64,000 bases of DNA, taken from the NCBI RefSeq assembly GCF_000622085.1, contig NZ_KK211395.1, positions 108,381 to 172,380 on the forward strand, in the 5' to 3' direction. The stretch is from Butyrivibrio proteoclasticus P6B7 (GTDB lineage Bacteria; Bacillota; Clostridia; Lachnospirales; Lachnospiraceae). This document shows positions 8,334 to 17,246 of the stretch, piece after piece. The notes below the pieces were generated by a model. The model made no database searches. It saw nothing but the letters and a program-made list of their open reading frames with translations, and was not told the DNA's origin. The position numbers and the translations under genes were made by a program. Numbering within the stretch: position 1 is the first letter of the stretch; each line of letters opens with the position of its first letter.

Positions 8334-9887
8334 ATGTGGGATTCAAAGTATACCAAGGAGTTACAACAAAATAGAGAAAAAGCTCTGCTTGGTGGTGGAA
8401 TAGAAAAGCAAAATCGCCAACATGAAAAGGGCAAAATGACAGCCAGAGAGCGTATAGCTTATCTTTTTGATGAGGGCACCTTCCAAGAAATTGGATCACA
8501 GATTGAATCTAGATTTACAGAATTTGGAATGTCAGAAAAGAAACTTCCTGGTGATGGCGTCATTATTGGCTTTGGTGAAATAGAAGGCAGGCAGACTTTT
8601 GTGGCGGCTGAAGATTTCACGGTAATGGGTGGTACTCTAGGAGAGCAGCATAGTAAAAAGATAACCAGAGTCCTAAAAATGGCTTTGGAAAGTAAGGCAC
8701 CGTTCATCACTATCAATGATAGTGGTGGAGCCAGAATAGAAGAAGGCATTGCAGGACTTGACGGGTATGGCGAAATGTTCAGGTGCCATACTGAAGCGTC
8801 TGGCAAGATTCCTCAGATAGCTGTGATCATGGGGCCATGTGCTGGAGGAGCATGCTATGGGCCTGCGTTATGTGATTTTACATTCATGGTAGAAAAGACA
8901 AGTCAGATGTTCCTTACGGGACCGGGTGTAGTAAAAGCTTTTCTTGGTGAGGAAGCTACGATAGATGAACTAGGTGGAGCTGCTATGCATGGAAGTTCTA
9001 GTGGCGTTTCACATTTTGTTTATTCGGAAGAAAAAGAGTGTCTTGATGGAGTGAAGAGACTTCTAAGTTATCTTCCCAAAAACTATAGATCATTACCACC
9101 AAAGAAAACCGGTAAAGCTAGAGATTGTTCAGGTAAACTTCAAGACATAGTACCTGACAATCAGAGATTGCCTTATGACATAAGGCATGTTATTGACTGT
9201 TTCGTAGATGAAGGCAGTTTCTTTGAATCTCAGATAAATTTTGGTAAAGCAATGGTTGTTGGCTTTGCAAGAATGGATACTGAAGTCATTGGTATCGTAG
9301 CAAGTCAGCCTGAGTATTGTGGCGGTGCTATTGATATAGATGCAGTTGAAAAGGCTGCGAGATTTGTGCGTTTCTGCGACTGCTTTGGGATTTCACTTCT
9401 GACGCTTATTGATGTTCCAGGATTTATGCCGGGGAAGCGTATGGAACAGGGAGGAATAATTAGGCGCGGAGCAAAACTTCTTTATGCATATTGCGAAGCA
9501 TCGGTTCCAAAAGTTAGTCTTATCCTCAGAAAGGCTTATGGCGGATCTTACATCGCAATGAACAGTAAAGGAATGGGGGCAGACATTGTTTACGCTTGGC
9601 CAATTGCGCAGATAGCTGTAATGGGTGCAGAGGGCGCTGTTGATATAGTGTATAAACATGAACTCCAAGCTGTAAGTAATGAAAGAGACAAGAAAGAACT
9701 CCGAGATAAGAAAATTGATGAGTATAACAAGAGGTTTATGTCTCCGTACATTGCAGCAAAGCTTGGAATAATCGATGAGGTCATAGCTCCAGAAGAGACT
9801 AGAAGAAAAATCCGGTTTGCTTTTGAAAGCTTGAGTAGTAAAGAACGTAAACCATTATCATATATGCACGGCAATATTCCGTTATAA
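8334..9887 (+). CDS. Biotin-dependent carboxyltransferase subunit (PccB/MmdA family)
   Basis: A 517-residue acyl-CoA carboxyltransferase of normal length. Landmarks are KMTARERI near residue 37, TINDSGGARIEEG at the acyl-CoA site, IMGPCAGGACYGPALCDF forming one oxyanion hole, and RKAYGGSYIAMNSK in the C-terminal half. Family members move carboxyl groups between biotin and acetyl- or propionyl-CoA, or decarboxylate methylmalonyl-CoA. No biotin carboxylase or biotin carrier gene lies nearby, so partners must come from elsewhere. As first gene of the operon, followed by FabD, it probably supplies malonyl- or methylmalonyl-CoA extender units. Direction and substrate are inferred. Confidence 0.9.
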   Translation: MWDSKYTKELQQNREKALLGGGIEKQNRQHEKGKMTARERIAYLFDEGTFQEIGSQIESRFTEFGMSEKKLPGDGVIIGFGEIEGRQTFVAAEDFTVMGGTLGEQHSKKITRVLKMALESKAPFITINDSGGARIEEGIAGLDGYGEMFRCHTEASGKIPQIAVIMGPCAGGACYGPALCDFTFMVEKTSQMFLTGPGVVKAFLGEEATIDELGGAAMHGSSSGVSHFVYSEEKECLDGVKRLLSYLPKNYRSLPPKKTGKARDCSGKLQDIVPDNQRLPYDIRHVIDCFVDEGSFFESQINFGKAMVVGFARMDTEVIGIVASQPEYCGGAIDIDAVEKAARFVRFCDCFGISLLTLIDVPGFMPGKRMEQGGIIRRGAKLLYAYCEASVPKVSLILRKAYGGSYIAMNSKGMGADIVYAWPIAQIAVMGAEGAVDIVYKHELQAVSNERDKKELRDKKIDEYNKRFMSPYIAAKLGIIDEVIAPEETRRKIRFAFESLSSKERKPLSYMHGNIPL

Positions 9888-9895
9888 GGGGTGAA

Positions 9896-10534
9896 ATGAA
9901 GAGTATTGTAATAATGGGGGCTGGAGAGCTAGGAAAAGAAGTACTTTGGCTCATAGAGGATATTAATAAAATAGAGCCTACATGGCTTGTGTTGGGATTG
10001 TTGGATGATACTAAAAAAGTAGGCGAAATAGTAGGTGGCTATCCAGTATTAGGTGGAATGGATCATCTGGAGGATTTATATAAGACAAATGATTGTTATG
10101 CCGTAATAGCATTGCAGAATGGAGCTGATAAAGCAGCTATAGCTGATAAGCATAAGGATTTCAATAGGTGGGCTTCTATAGTTCATCCTACTGCGGTTAT
10201 TGCGCCTCAATCCACACTAGGAGCTGGGAGCATAGTTTTTCCTCAAGTTACTGTATCCGTTGATAGCATGATTGGAAAACACAGCCTTCTATACATCCAT
10301 GCAATTATATGTAATGACTGTAAGCTGGGTGAATTTACGTCAATTATGAGTGGAGTCAGTCTTGCAGAGCATGTAACAGTAGGAACCAAAAGCTATCTAT
10401 CAGCAGGATGTGATGTTTATCCACATGTGACAATCGGGCAAAACTGTAAAGTGGCAGTAGGAGTAACTGTAAACGAGGATATGTCTGATGGCTCTGAGAA
10501 AAAGCAAAAGAATGGATTTTTCAATAAATACTGA
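9896..10534 (+). CDS. NeuD/PglD-like sugar acyltransferase, catalytic His replaced
   Basis: A 212-residue protein with an N-terminal Rossmann-like half (VIMGAGELGKEV) and a C-terminal hexapeptide beta-helix beginning at VHPTAVIAPQ. PglD and NeuD relatives N- or O-acylate sugars with acetyl-CoA. The general-base histidine, normally in an H-D-C motif of the first turns, is here Asn140 in CNDCKLGEF. The second paralogue immediately downstream keeps the His. The C-terminus is short, ending in a Lys-rich tail rather than the usual GxPAK. It may therefore be inactive, regulatory, or use another residue. RBS AGGGG precedes ATG 9896. Confidence 0.85.
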   Translation: MKSIVIMGAGELGKEVLWLIEDINKIEPTWLVLGLLDDTKKVGEIVGGYPVLGGMDHLEDLYKTNDCYAVIALQNGADKAAIADKHKDFNRWASIVHPTAVIAPQSTLGAGSIVFPQVTVSVDSMIGKHSLLYIHAIICNDCKLGEFTSIMSGVSLAEHVTVGTKSYLSAGCDVYPHVTIGQNCKVAVGVTVNEDMSDGSEKKQKNGFFNKY

Positions 10535-10558
10535 TACTTAATAATCTATGGGGGAGAA

Positions 10559-11200
10559 ATGCAGGATATTATTATTTATGGAATAGGCGGCATGGCTAAG
10601 GAAACTGTCTATTTGATAGAGAAGATTAATAGTGTAAAAGAAAATTTCAAATTTGTGGGATTTTCTGTGGATGATACCTATTTCAGCGACAATATGCAAG
10701 TTTTAGGATATCCTGTATTTAAAAGAGAATGGTTAATAGACCATAAAAATGATGTTGTATGTGCGTGTGGCATAGGGTACCCAAAAGATAGAAGAGCGGT
10801 TATGAACAGCTTGGAAAAAGATGGCGTAAGATTTACAACGCTTATTCATCCTACTGCGTCAATTATAGATAAGAGCTTGGTTGGTAATGGAAGTATAATT
10901 GGAGCCTATTGTTCAGCATCAGTGGATGTTAAGATTGGAAAAGGTGTGTTTTTAAATGGAGATCTGGTAGCTATAGGTCATGATGCAGTGTTAGAAGATT
11001 ACGTGACATGTTTTCCAAAAGCTCAGATATCAGGCGGATGCGTAATAGGAGAAGCAGCATTGATTGGCTCATTGTCATACATTCATGAAAAAAAGAAAGT
11101 GGGAAGAGAAGCTGTAGTGGCACCTGGAAGTATTGTGATGCGAAATGTGAAAGATGGCGTTCATGTTTTTGGAAATCCAGCTAAAGTTGTGAATATATAG
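10559..11200 (+). CDS. NeuD/PglD-like sugar acyltransferase
   Basis: A 213-residue paralogue of the preceding gene with the same two-domain layout: IIYGIGGMAKETVYLI at the N-terminus, then LIHPTASIID and beta-helix turns. It retains the probable catalytic His141 in AIGHDAVLEDY and the normal ending VFGNPAKVV. It should acylate an amino or hydroxyl group of a nucleotide-activated sugar. In an operon that makes ACP-bound acyl chains, an unusual acyl donor is plausible, as with VioB-type enzymes that add 3-hydroxybutyryl groups to viosamine. The DegT aminotransferase at 27371 could supply the amino sugar. Start supported by GGGGGAG 4 bases upstream. Confidence 0.9.
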   Translation: MQDIIIYGIGGMAKETVYLIEKINSVKENFKFVGFSVDDTYFSDNMQVLGYPVFKREWLIDHKNDVVCACGIGYPKDRRAVMNSLEKDGVRFTTLIHPTASIIDKSLVGNGSIIGAYCSASVDVKIGKGVFLNGDLVAIGHDAVLEDYVTCFPKAQISGGCVIGEAALIGSLSYIHEKKKVGREAVVAPGSIVMRNVKDGVHVFGNPAKVVNI

Positions 11201-11209
11201 GGGGAGAGT

Positions 11210-12085
11210 ATGATAAATGCTTTTTTGTTCCCAGGTCAGGGATCACAAGAAATTGGAATGGGTAAAGAACTATATGAGACTCTTCCGAAAGCAAAAGAGA
11301 TACTAGATGAGGCATGTGATGTGCTTGGTTATGATTTAAAGCAACTCATGTTCGAAGGATCTATAGAAAAACTGACTGATACGCAATATGCTCAACCGGC
11401 TATTTTTACTTGCTCCGCAATGTATCTTGAGAAGGCAAAAGAGCTAGGTATAAATTATGATTATGTTGCAGGGCATAGTCTTGGTGAGTACAGTGCAGTG
11501 TATGCTGCAGGAGTATTTAGTTTTGGAGATTGCTTAAAACTAGTTGACAAGCGTGGGAAAGCCATGTCTAAGCAGAATGGAAAAGGCACTATGGCTGCAG
11601 TATTGGGTCTGACAGAAGATCAGCTAGAGAAGTATTTGATCGGAAATGCTGTTATGGCAAATCTGAATACAAAGACTCAGATAGTTATATCTGGAACAAA
11701 TGAAGATATCGACAGAGTTGAAGATAATCTGCAATCTATGATAGATGCAGAGGAGATAAAGCTAAGGCGTCTATCAGTTTCTTCGGCGTTTCATAGCCCG
11801 CTTATGGTTGAAGCGGCGGAAATGATGCAGAGTGAACTTGAGAATGCAGTATTCAATGTGCCAAAGTGTTGGATAGTACAAAATGTAACAGGAAAACCAA
11901 CAAAGGACATAGAGGAAATAAGATCAAATCTTATTAAACAGATTACCGGACAAGTAAGATGGTATGATAGTATTTTAGGGCTTAAAGATGTCGGGGTTGA
12001 GCAATTCTATGAAGTTGGTAATGGCGAGATCTTGAGAAAGATGAATAAAGCTATTACTATCAGACCTAAATGTTTGTCTATTTGA
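11210..12085 (+). CDS. fabD: Malonyl-CoA:ACP transacylase
   Basis: A 291-residue FabD of normal length. FPGQGSQ opens the fold, the nucleophile Ser90 is in [10 protein letters not shown], and the catalytic His is in SSAFHSPLM. The AFH sequence matches the type usually seen in malonyl-specific acyltransferases rather than the methylmalonyl type. It moves the extender unit from CoA to the phosphopantetheine arm of an ACP; two ACP genes lie downstream. It is probably a dedicated copy, since housekeeping fabD normally sits in the fatty-acid operon beside fabF/fabK. RBS GGGGGAG precedes ATG 11210. Confidence 0.93.
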   Translation: MINAFLFPGQGSQEIGMGKELYETLPKAKEILDEACDVLGYDLKQLMFEGSIEKLTDTQYAQPAIFTCSAMYLEKAKELGINYDYVAGHSLGEYSAVYAAGVFSFGDCLKLVDKRGKAMSKQNGKGTMAAVLGLTEDQLEKYLIGNAVMANLNTKTQIVISGTNEDIDRVEDNLQSMIDAEEIKLRRLSVSSAFHSPLMVEAAEMMQSELENAVFNVPKCWIVQNVTGKPTKDIEEIRSNLIKQITGQVRWYDSILGLKDVGVEQFYEVGNGEILRKMNKAITIRPKCLSI

Positions 12086-12102
12086 GGGGATTATGGGGCT
12101 AG

Positions 12103-12753
12103 ATGGAAATAAAGACTGTTACATCAGATATATTTAATTCAAATATGTACATAATCTCAGATAGGGGGCATGCAATAATAGTTGACCCATGTCGTGACTT
12201 AACTGATTTTGATGAATCATTGGTTTATGATTGGATATTTCTCACACATGAGCATTACGATCATATAAGCGGTGTTAAATTATGGAAAGAGAAGTCAAAA
12301 GCTAGAATTATGTGCAGTCATTCATGTGCAGAGAATATTATGGATTCAAGGAAAAACCTTTCAAATCATTTTGATGCATTTAATGAGTTGCAAACATTCT
12401 ATCCTAAATATGAGGGCGAAAAAATAGAGGGATTCACTTGTGAAGCTGACGAGTTTTTTACTGAATGTACTTCATTTGAATGGCAAGGACATGAAATTGA
12501 AATGATGGAGTGTCCAGGGCATTCTAAAGGGAGCATATTGATTATTATAGATAATCAAGTTCTATTTTCAGGAGACTCTTTATTAAAAGATTATCCTACT
12601 GCATGTCGTTTTCCTGGGGGAAGCACAAAACAGTGGAAAAAAGAAGGCATTCCTATCATAAGGTCGTTGGATAAAGAATTAATGGTATATCCAGGGCATT
12701 TTGGAAGCTTTTTATTGAATGAAAAGCTATTGAAGGATGATGATTATGTATGA
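12103..12753 (+). CDS. Metallo-beta-lactamase-fold hydrolase
   Basis: A 216-residue MBL-fold metal hydrolase of the glyoxalase II size class. The binuclear metal motif HEHYDH is at residues 49-54 after IFLTHE. Further ligands are likely in ECPGHSKGS, FSGDSLL and YPGH. In a carrier-protein pathway such enzymes often act as thioesterases or lactonases that release or edit acyl-thioesters. The gene overlaps the next reading frame by 8 bases (ATGTATGA), so the two are translationally coupled. Substrate unknown. Confidence 0.85.
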   Translation: MEIKTVTSDIFNSNMYIISDRGHAIIVDPCRDLTDFDESLVYDWIFLTHEHYDHISGVKLWKEKSKARIMCSHSCAENIMDSRKNLSNHFDAFNELQTFYPKYEGEKIEGFTCEADEFFTECTSFEWQGHEIEMMECPGHSKGSILIIIDNQVLFSGDSLLKDYPTACRFPGGSTKQWKKEGIPIIRSLDKELMVYPGHFGSFLLNEKLLKDDDYV

Positions 12754-13501
12754 CTTTAAAGGAAAAAATATATTAATAGTTGGCGCATCGTCAGGAATTG
12801 GGGAGAAGACGGCATCAGTGCTGGTTGATAGTGGTGCGCGCGTTGTTTTGGTTGCACGTCGTGAAGATAAAATGAAATGTATATGTGATGAGATAGGAAG
12901 AGAAAAATCATCATATTATGTAGCAGATTTTTCGAAGATAGATGACATTAAGGGAATAATTGACAGTATAGTAAGAGAAAAAGGCAAGATTGATGGCTTA
13001 GTTTATGCAGCAGGTATTGGGGAACTAATGCCAATTAAGCAGATGACGTATGATAAGATGCTAGAGATATTCAATATTAACTTTTTTGGTTTTATTGAAA
13101 CAGTGAGAAATGTTTCTGCCCGGAAGAATCATAATAATGGTCTTCGTATCGTGGCAATTTCCTCAGTAGCATCAGTTCGAGGGCAAAAGGCAAATACAAT
13201 TTACTCTGCCTCAAAGGCGGCAATTGATGCATCGGTAAGATGCCTGGCCAAAGAGCTGTGGGATAAGGGAATTGTTCTTAATACAGTGCAGCCCAGCATG
13301 ATAAGGACTCAAATGTACGAAGAGTTTTTAAAGACATGTGGAGAAGATAGTGATGGAAATCAGCAGTTGTTAAAGATGCAATATGCTGGAATTGGTGAAA
13401 CGACTGATGTTGCAAATGCGATAGCTTTCCTGTTATCACCAGAAGCACGATATATTACGGGAACATCTCTGCCTGTTGATGGAGGCTATACCAGTTCATA
13501 G
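12746..13501 (+). CDS. SDR-family oxidoreductase (FabG-like), copy 1
   Basis: A 251-residue short-chain dehydrogenase. The cofactor loop is VGASSGIGEKTA (residues 12-23), followed by VYAAG. The catalytic triad is Ser140, Tyr153 and Lys157 in YSASKAAID. The C-terminus ends TGTSLPVDGGYTSS, as in FabG. ATARRE-like basic residues after strand 2 (VLVARRED) favour NADPH. Most likely it reduces a beta-ketoacyl-ACP, though sugar or ketol substrates are possible. Start ATG 12746 has GAAGG 9 bases upstream; ATG 12737 and 12740 are too close to that site. Confidence 0.9.
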   Translation: MYDFKGKNILIVGASSGIGEKTASVLVDSGARVVLVARREDKMKCICDEIGREKSSYYVADFSKIDDIKGIIDSIVREKGKIDGLVYAAGIGELMPIKQMTYDKMLEIFNINFFGFIETVRNVSARKNHNNGLRIVAISSVASVRGQKANTIYSASKAAIDASVRCLAKELWDKGIVLNTVQPSMIRTQMYEEFLKTCGEDSDGNQQLLKMQYAGIGETTDVANAIAFLLSPEARYITGTSLPVDGGYTSS

Positions 13502-13524
13502 TGCGTTTAAAGGAGAGAATAACA

Positions 13525-14274
13525 TTGCGAGATAAACTGTTTCTTGTCGTTGGAGCATCGTCTGGGATAGGCGAACAGACTGCGATAAGCCTGAATCAAT
13601 TAGGCGCTAGAGTAATACTGTTAGCAAGGCGAGAAGATAGGCTAAAAGAAATAATGACCAGGATGGACAATAATGGTAATGCCTATTATTGTTTTGATGT
13701 TTGTTCGATTGATCAAATAGATGGATTAGTAAAGAAGATAGTTGAGAAACACGGCAAGCTTGATGGAATGGTTTTTGCTGCCGGAATATCAGATGATTGT
13801 CCATTGCGAACGTTGACATATCAGAGAGAATTGGAAGTTTTCAACACTAACTATTTCTCATTTGTGGAGTTTGTTAAGCTTACAACTAGGAAAGGCAGAC
13901 ATAATAATGATATGCGAATAGTAGCAGTATCTTCACCTGCTGCTGATTACGCGAACAAAGCACATTCAACATATGCTGCATCGAAGGCGGCAATGAACGC
14001 TGCTATGCGCTGTATGGCAAAAGAACTAGGACCAAGAGGAATTTGTGTTAATGCTGTAGCGCCAGGCTGGACTTTAACTGATATGACAGCAGATTTTATA
14101 GAAATGAATGGTGAACAGAGTGAAATTGTAAAAGATCTGTTTAAGAGGCAGTATTTGGGAATGGGAAAGCCTGTTGATATTGCAAATGCGATATGTTTTT
14201 TACTGTCACCAGAAGCTAGATTTATTACAGGTACTGTTTTGAATGTTGATGGGGGATATTGCGGATCTGAATGA
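13525..14274 (+). CDS. SDR-family oxidoreductase (FabG-like), copy 2
   Basis: A 249-residue paralogue of the preceding SDR, with VGASSGIGEQTA, FAAGIS and triad Ser137, Tyr150 and Lys154 in YAASKAAMN, ending TGTVLNVDGGYCGSE. The VLLARRED-type segment again suggests NADPH. The start is taken at TTG 13525, 9 bases after AAAGGAG; GTG 13501 overlaps the previous stop and has no site. Two consecutive reductases in one acyl operon suggest two different keto substrates, or a reductase plus a dehydrogenase acting at different chain positions. Which one serves which ketosynthase cannot be told. Confidence 0.88.
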   Translation: MRDKLFLVVGASSGIGEQTAISLNQLGARVILLARREDRLKEIMTRMDNNGNAYYCFDVCSIDQIDGLVKKIVEKHGKLDGMVFAAGISDDCPLRTLTYQRELEVFNTNYFSFVEFVKLTTRKGRHNNDMRIVAVSSPAADYANKAHSTYAASKAAMNAAMRCMAKELGPRGICVNAVAPGWTLTDMTADFIEMNGEQSEIVKDLFKRQYLGMGKPVDIANAICFLLSPEARFITGTVLNVDGGYCGSE

Positions 14275-14316
14275 CGTAAATTTTGGATTCAAGATTGTTT
14301 TAGGTATGGAGGCTAC

Positions 14317-15387
14317 ATGAGAGCAAAACTAGATAACATTAGCATCGTAGGGGTTTCAGCAGCGGTATCAAATAAATGGACTCCATTGCTTTCTTTTCAA
14401 GATGAAGATTTAGATGAAAAGACGATTAAAAAGTTTTCTAAACAAACAGGTGTGATCGGTCGATATGATGCTGGTGAAAGACAAACTTCTGCGGATTTGT
14501 GTTATTCTGCAGCAAAGGAACTGATTACTAGTAAAAATATCGATGTACACGAAATTGGAGTGGTGATTCTTGTTACCCAAACGCCTGATTATAAATCTCC
14601 ATCCTCGGCTTGTGTTATTCAAGGTCGTTTGGGACTTGATGATAGTTGTTTGGCCTTTGATATAAATCTTGGATGTTCAGGATACACAAATTCTATTATG
14701 GTGGCTGGCAGTTTACTTAAAAGTGTTGTAGATAAGCCGTTAGCGTTGCTGCTATGTGGCGACACTTGTGCAAAAGGAAGAGCTGGTTATTATAATTCAA
14801 AGACATCCAATGCTTCAAAAATGCTGTTGGGAGATTGTGGAACAGCAACACTTTTGCGTGTTTCACCTGAAGAATGCAAAATTTTAGCAGCTTCATATAC
14901 AAGAGGGACAGAATTTAATAAGATTATTTCTCCATATTTGGGATTCCGCCACCCTGTTATCAAGGATGATGGAAAAGGTGAGGATCGAATGGATGATATA
15001 GAGGTTTTTAACTTTGCTACAACTGAGGCTCCAAAGGTGATACAAGAGGTTATGGCTAGTGCTGGTGCAACACCAGATGATTATGATTGCTTGGTACTTC
15101 ATCAGGCAAATCTAATGATTATGAAGCGTATAGCAAAGCTTACCGGTTTCAGTGAAGATAAATTGTTGGTGTCAATTGACGAATTTGCAAACACTGCATC
15201 GGCTACAATACCAACAACATTAGTAAAGAAGTATGGTGAAACTAATCAACATAAGGCGTTAAGATGTCTAATGTGTGGTTATGGCGTTGGATTGTCATGG
15301 AGTGCGGTGGATTGTTTAGTAAATGAAGATGATATAATTCCATTGGTACATACAGATGAGTACTTTGATGATGGATATTATGAATAA
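14317..15387 (+). CDS. 3-oxoacyl-ACP synthase III-like ketosynthase, copy 1
   Basis: A 356-residue FabH-family thiolase-fold enzyme with an intact triad: Cys120 in NLGCSGYTN, His262 in VLHQAN and Asn292 in FANTASATIP. FabH enzymes condense an acyl-CoA starter with malonyl-ACP; relatives in secondary metabolism also make esters or accept unusual starters. There is no FabF-type elongating synthase in the operon, so the two FabH-like enzymes must perform all condensations, favouring a short product. It is followed after about 20 bases by an ACP gene. RBS is weak (ATGGAGGC about 7 bases upstream of ATG 14317). Confidence 0.9.
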   Translation: MRAKLDNISIVGVSAAVSNKWTPLLSFQDEDLDEKTIKKFSKQTGVIGRYDAGERQTSADLCYSAAKELITSKNIDVHEIGVVILVTQTPDYKSPSSACVIQGRLGLDDSCLAFDINLGCSGYTNSIMVAGSLLKSVVDKPLALLLCGDTCAKGRAGYYNSKTSNASKMLLGDCGTATLLRVSPEECKILAASYTRGTEFNKIISPYLGFRHPVIKDDGKGEDRMDDIEVFNFATTEAPKVIQEVMASAGATPDDYDCLVLHQANLMIMKRIAKLTGFSEDKLLVSIDEFANTASATIPTTLVKKYGETNQHKALRCLMCGYGVGLSWSAVDCLVNEDDIIPLVHTDEYFDDGYYE

Positions 15388-15408
15388 TTTATGAAAGGAA
15401 AAGAAAAA

Positions 15409-15627
15409 ATGACAGAACAGGAAAAAATCGCTTTATTGGAGGAGACACTTGATGCAGAGGAAGGAAGCCTTAAGGCTGATATGGAATTAACAGAGGTTGA
15501 AGAATATGATTCCATGGCTAAGTTGTCTATTATAGTTATGATGGAAGATGAATTTGGAAAGAAGTTGTCTGCTGATGATGTACGTGCATTTAAGACTGTA
15601 GGGGATATATTAAAGTGGATGGAATGA
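15409..15627 (+). CDS. Acyl carrier protein, copy 1
   Basis: A 72-residue acidic ACP. The phosphopantetheine attachment Ser35 is in EEYDSMAKLS, followed by the helix IIVMMEDEFGKKLS. Start ATG 15409 is 9 bases after AAAGGA; the upstream ATG 15391 lies before that site. DSM instead of the housekeeping DSL is common in specialised carrier proteins. It sits between the two ketosynthase genes and probably carries the growing chain for one of them. It needs a phosphopantetheinyl transferase encoded elsewhere. Confidence 0.9.
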   Translation: MTEQEKIALLEETLDAEEGSLKADMELTEVEEYDSMAKLSIIVMMEDEFGKKLSADDVRAFKTVGDILKWME

Positions 15628-15667
15628 TTAAATCAGTAATTCATTATCATAAACTGGGGAGATTTAT

Positions 15668-16729
15668 ATGGATGGCGAAAGAGTGTTAAGCAAAGCTAGG
15701 ATAGTTGCACTTTCTACGGTAATACCAGAAAAGAAACTGAGCTTACAAGAGTTGGCTGAGCTATATGGAGATGATTACATCGAAAGAATAACAAAGTCAA
15801 CTGGAATAAAGGAAGTGACAGTGGCAGCGGAGGATAAGACGAGTGCTGATTACTGCTATGAGGCAGCTTTGAAAGTGCTTAAAGAAACAGGATTAAGTCC
15901 CTCAGATATAGATGGACTTATTTTTCTATCTGAGACGCCTGATTATATTATCCCTAATACAGCAGCTATTTTACAAGAGCGTTTGGGACTGCCTACTAAT
16001 TCCGTTAACTTTGATATGCGATTAGGATGTGCAGGCTATGTATATGGATTGTTCCAAGCATCAATGATGATAGAATGTGGATATTGTAAAAATGTTCTTT
16101 TTTTGGCGGGCGATACCATGTCAAAATATACAAATGTACATGATCGTTCATTGAAAATGGTTTTGGGTGATGCTGCTAGTGCAACACTTATTTCAAGAAG
16201 TGATAATCCCACGCCTAGTATGTACAATTTTTTTGTAGATGGAAGTGGAGCGAATAGTATTATTATTCCTGCTGGTGGGTGCCGAATGCCAATAAAACAT
16301 GGCGTGACAGATGTTCTTGAATATGATGCTGATGGAAATGGAAGAACTCTGGAAAATGTTTGTATGAATGGTATGGATGTGATGGTTTTTGCTATCAATC
16401 AGGCCCCAAAACTAATTAATGGGCTACTTGAAAGCACAGGATGGTCTAAAGATGATGTTGGACTTTTTGCATTACATCAGGCAAATAAGATAATAGTAGA
16501 TAGGATTGTTAAGGTGTTGAAAATAGATAAAGATAAAGCACCATTCAATATAGAGGATACTGGAAACTGTGGTTTTGTTTCTATACCTTTATTACTCAGT
16601 ACATACTATTCCGGAATTAACAGTGATCTTAATAAAGTCATAGCGTGTGGTTTTGGAACAGGTCTGATTGCTGCAGCTGCAGCACTTGATCTTAGTCAAA
16701 CTAATATAATTAAGACATTTTCAGTATAA
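15668..16729 (+). CDS. 3-oxoacyl-ACP synthase III-like ketosynthase, copy 2
   Basis: A 353-residue FabH-family ketosynthase with triad Cys121 in RLGCAGYVYG, His270 in ALHQANKII and Asn300 in DTGNCGFVSIP. It differs clearly from copy 1, so the pair is an old duplication or two separate recruitments rather than a recent repeat. It follows ACP copy 1 by 40 bases and precedes the dehydratase by 15. Two catalytically complete FabH enzymes suggest two starters or two successive condensations. Starter specificity cannot be read by eye. Confidence 0.9.
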   Translation: MDGERVLSKARIVALSTVIPEKKLSLQELAELYGDDYIERITKSTGIKEVTVAAEDKTSADYCYEAALKVLKETGLSPSDIDGLIFLSETPDYIIPNTAAILQERLGLPTNSVNFDMRLGCAGYVYGLFQASMMIECGYCKNVLFLAGDTMSKYTNVHDRSLKMVLGDAASATLISRSDNPTPSMYNFFVDGSGANSIIIPAGGCRMPIKHGVTDVLEYDADGNGRTLENVCMNGMDVMVFAINQAPKLINGLLESTGWSKDDVGLFALHQANKIIVDRIVKVLKIDKDKAPFNIEDTGNCGFVSIPLLLSTYYSGINSDLNKVIACGFGTGLIAAAAALDLSQTNIIKTFSV

Positions 16730-16744
16730 TGAAAGGGAAATTCT

Positions 16745-17236
16745 ATGAAAGAACAATTTGAGCCAATTTATAATCTTGGAGCATATGAGATTCAACAATA
16801 TCAACAAAATAGATATCCACTGTTGTTTATCGATGTTGTTGAGGAAGTTAGACCTGGGGAGTATGCTAGGGCAAAAAAGAACTTTTCTTATAATGAATGG
16901 TTCTTCCCAGCACATTTTGCGGATGAACCGAATGTTCCAGGATTTGTGCAACTTGAGTGCCTTGCACAGACGTTCATTATGACATTTCTCACATTTCCAG
17001 AGCATAAAGGAAAAAAGACTGCTTTTTTAAATGTTAATAATTTGAGCATGCGTAAACAAATAGTTCCTGGGGATACATTAATAATTGAAGCGCACTTGAA
17101 AAGTTTTAAACGAGGAATAGCTATTGGATATGTCGAAGGTAAAGTAAATGGAGAAAACGCTTTGTATGTAGATATAAAAGTCGGATTACCAGATGTGATG
17201 AAGGCATATATTCCAAAGAGTGCTGAGAATAAATAA
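16745..17236 (+). CDS. FabZ-like hotdog-fold 3-hydroxyacyl-ACP dehydratase
   Basis: A 163-residue single-hotdog protein. NRYPLLFIDVVEEV matches the FabZ opening. The catalytic His57 is in FFPAHFADEPNVPG and Glu71 in LECLAQ. It should remove water from a 3-hydroxyacyl-ACP to give the 2-enoyl thioester. No enoyl reductase gene is visible in the operon, so the double bond may be kept, reduced by a housekeeping enzyme, or the protein may act as a thioesterase-like hotdog. RBS AAAGGGAAA precedes ATG 16745. Confidence 0.85.
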   Translation: MKEQFEPIYNLGAYEIQQYQQNRYPLLFIDVVEEVRPGEYARAKKNFSYNEWFFPAHFADEPNVPGFVQLECLAQTFIMTFLTFPEHKGKKTAFLNVNNLSMRKQIVPGDTLIIEAHLKSFKRGIAIGYVEGKVNGENALYVDIKVGLPDVMKAYIPKSAENK

Positions 17237-17246
17237 GAGGTAAACG

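Noticed and set aside
8459..8806. Minus-strand open frames inside the carboxyltransferase and many other genes
   Set aside because: They lie opposite strongly conserved coding sequence, lack ribosome binding sites and show no family motifs.
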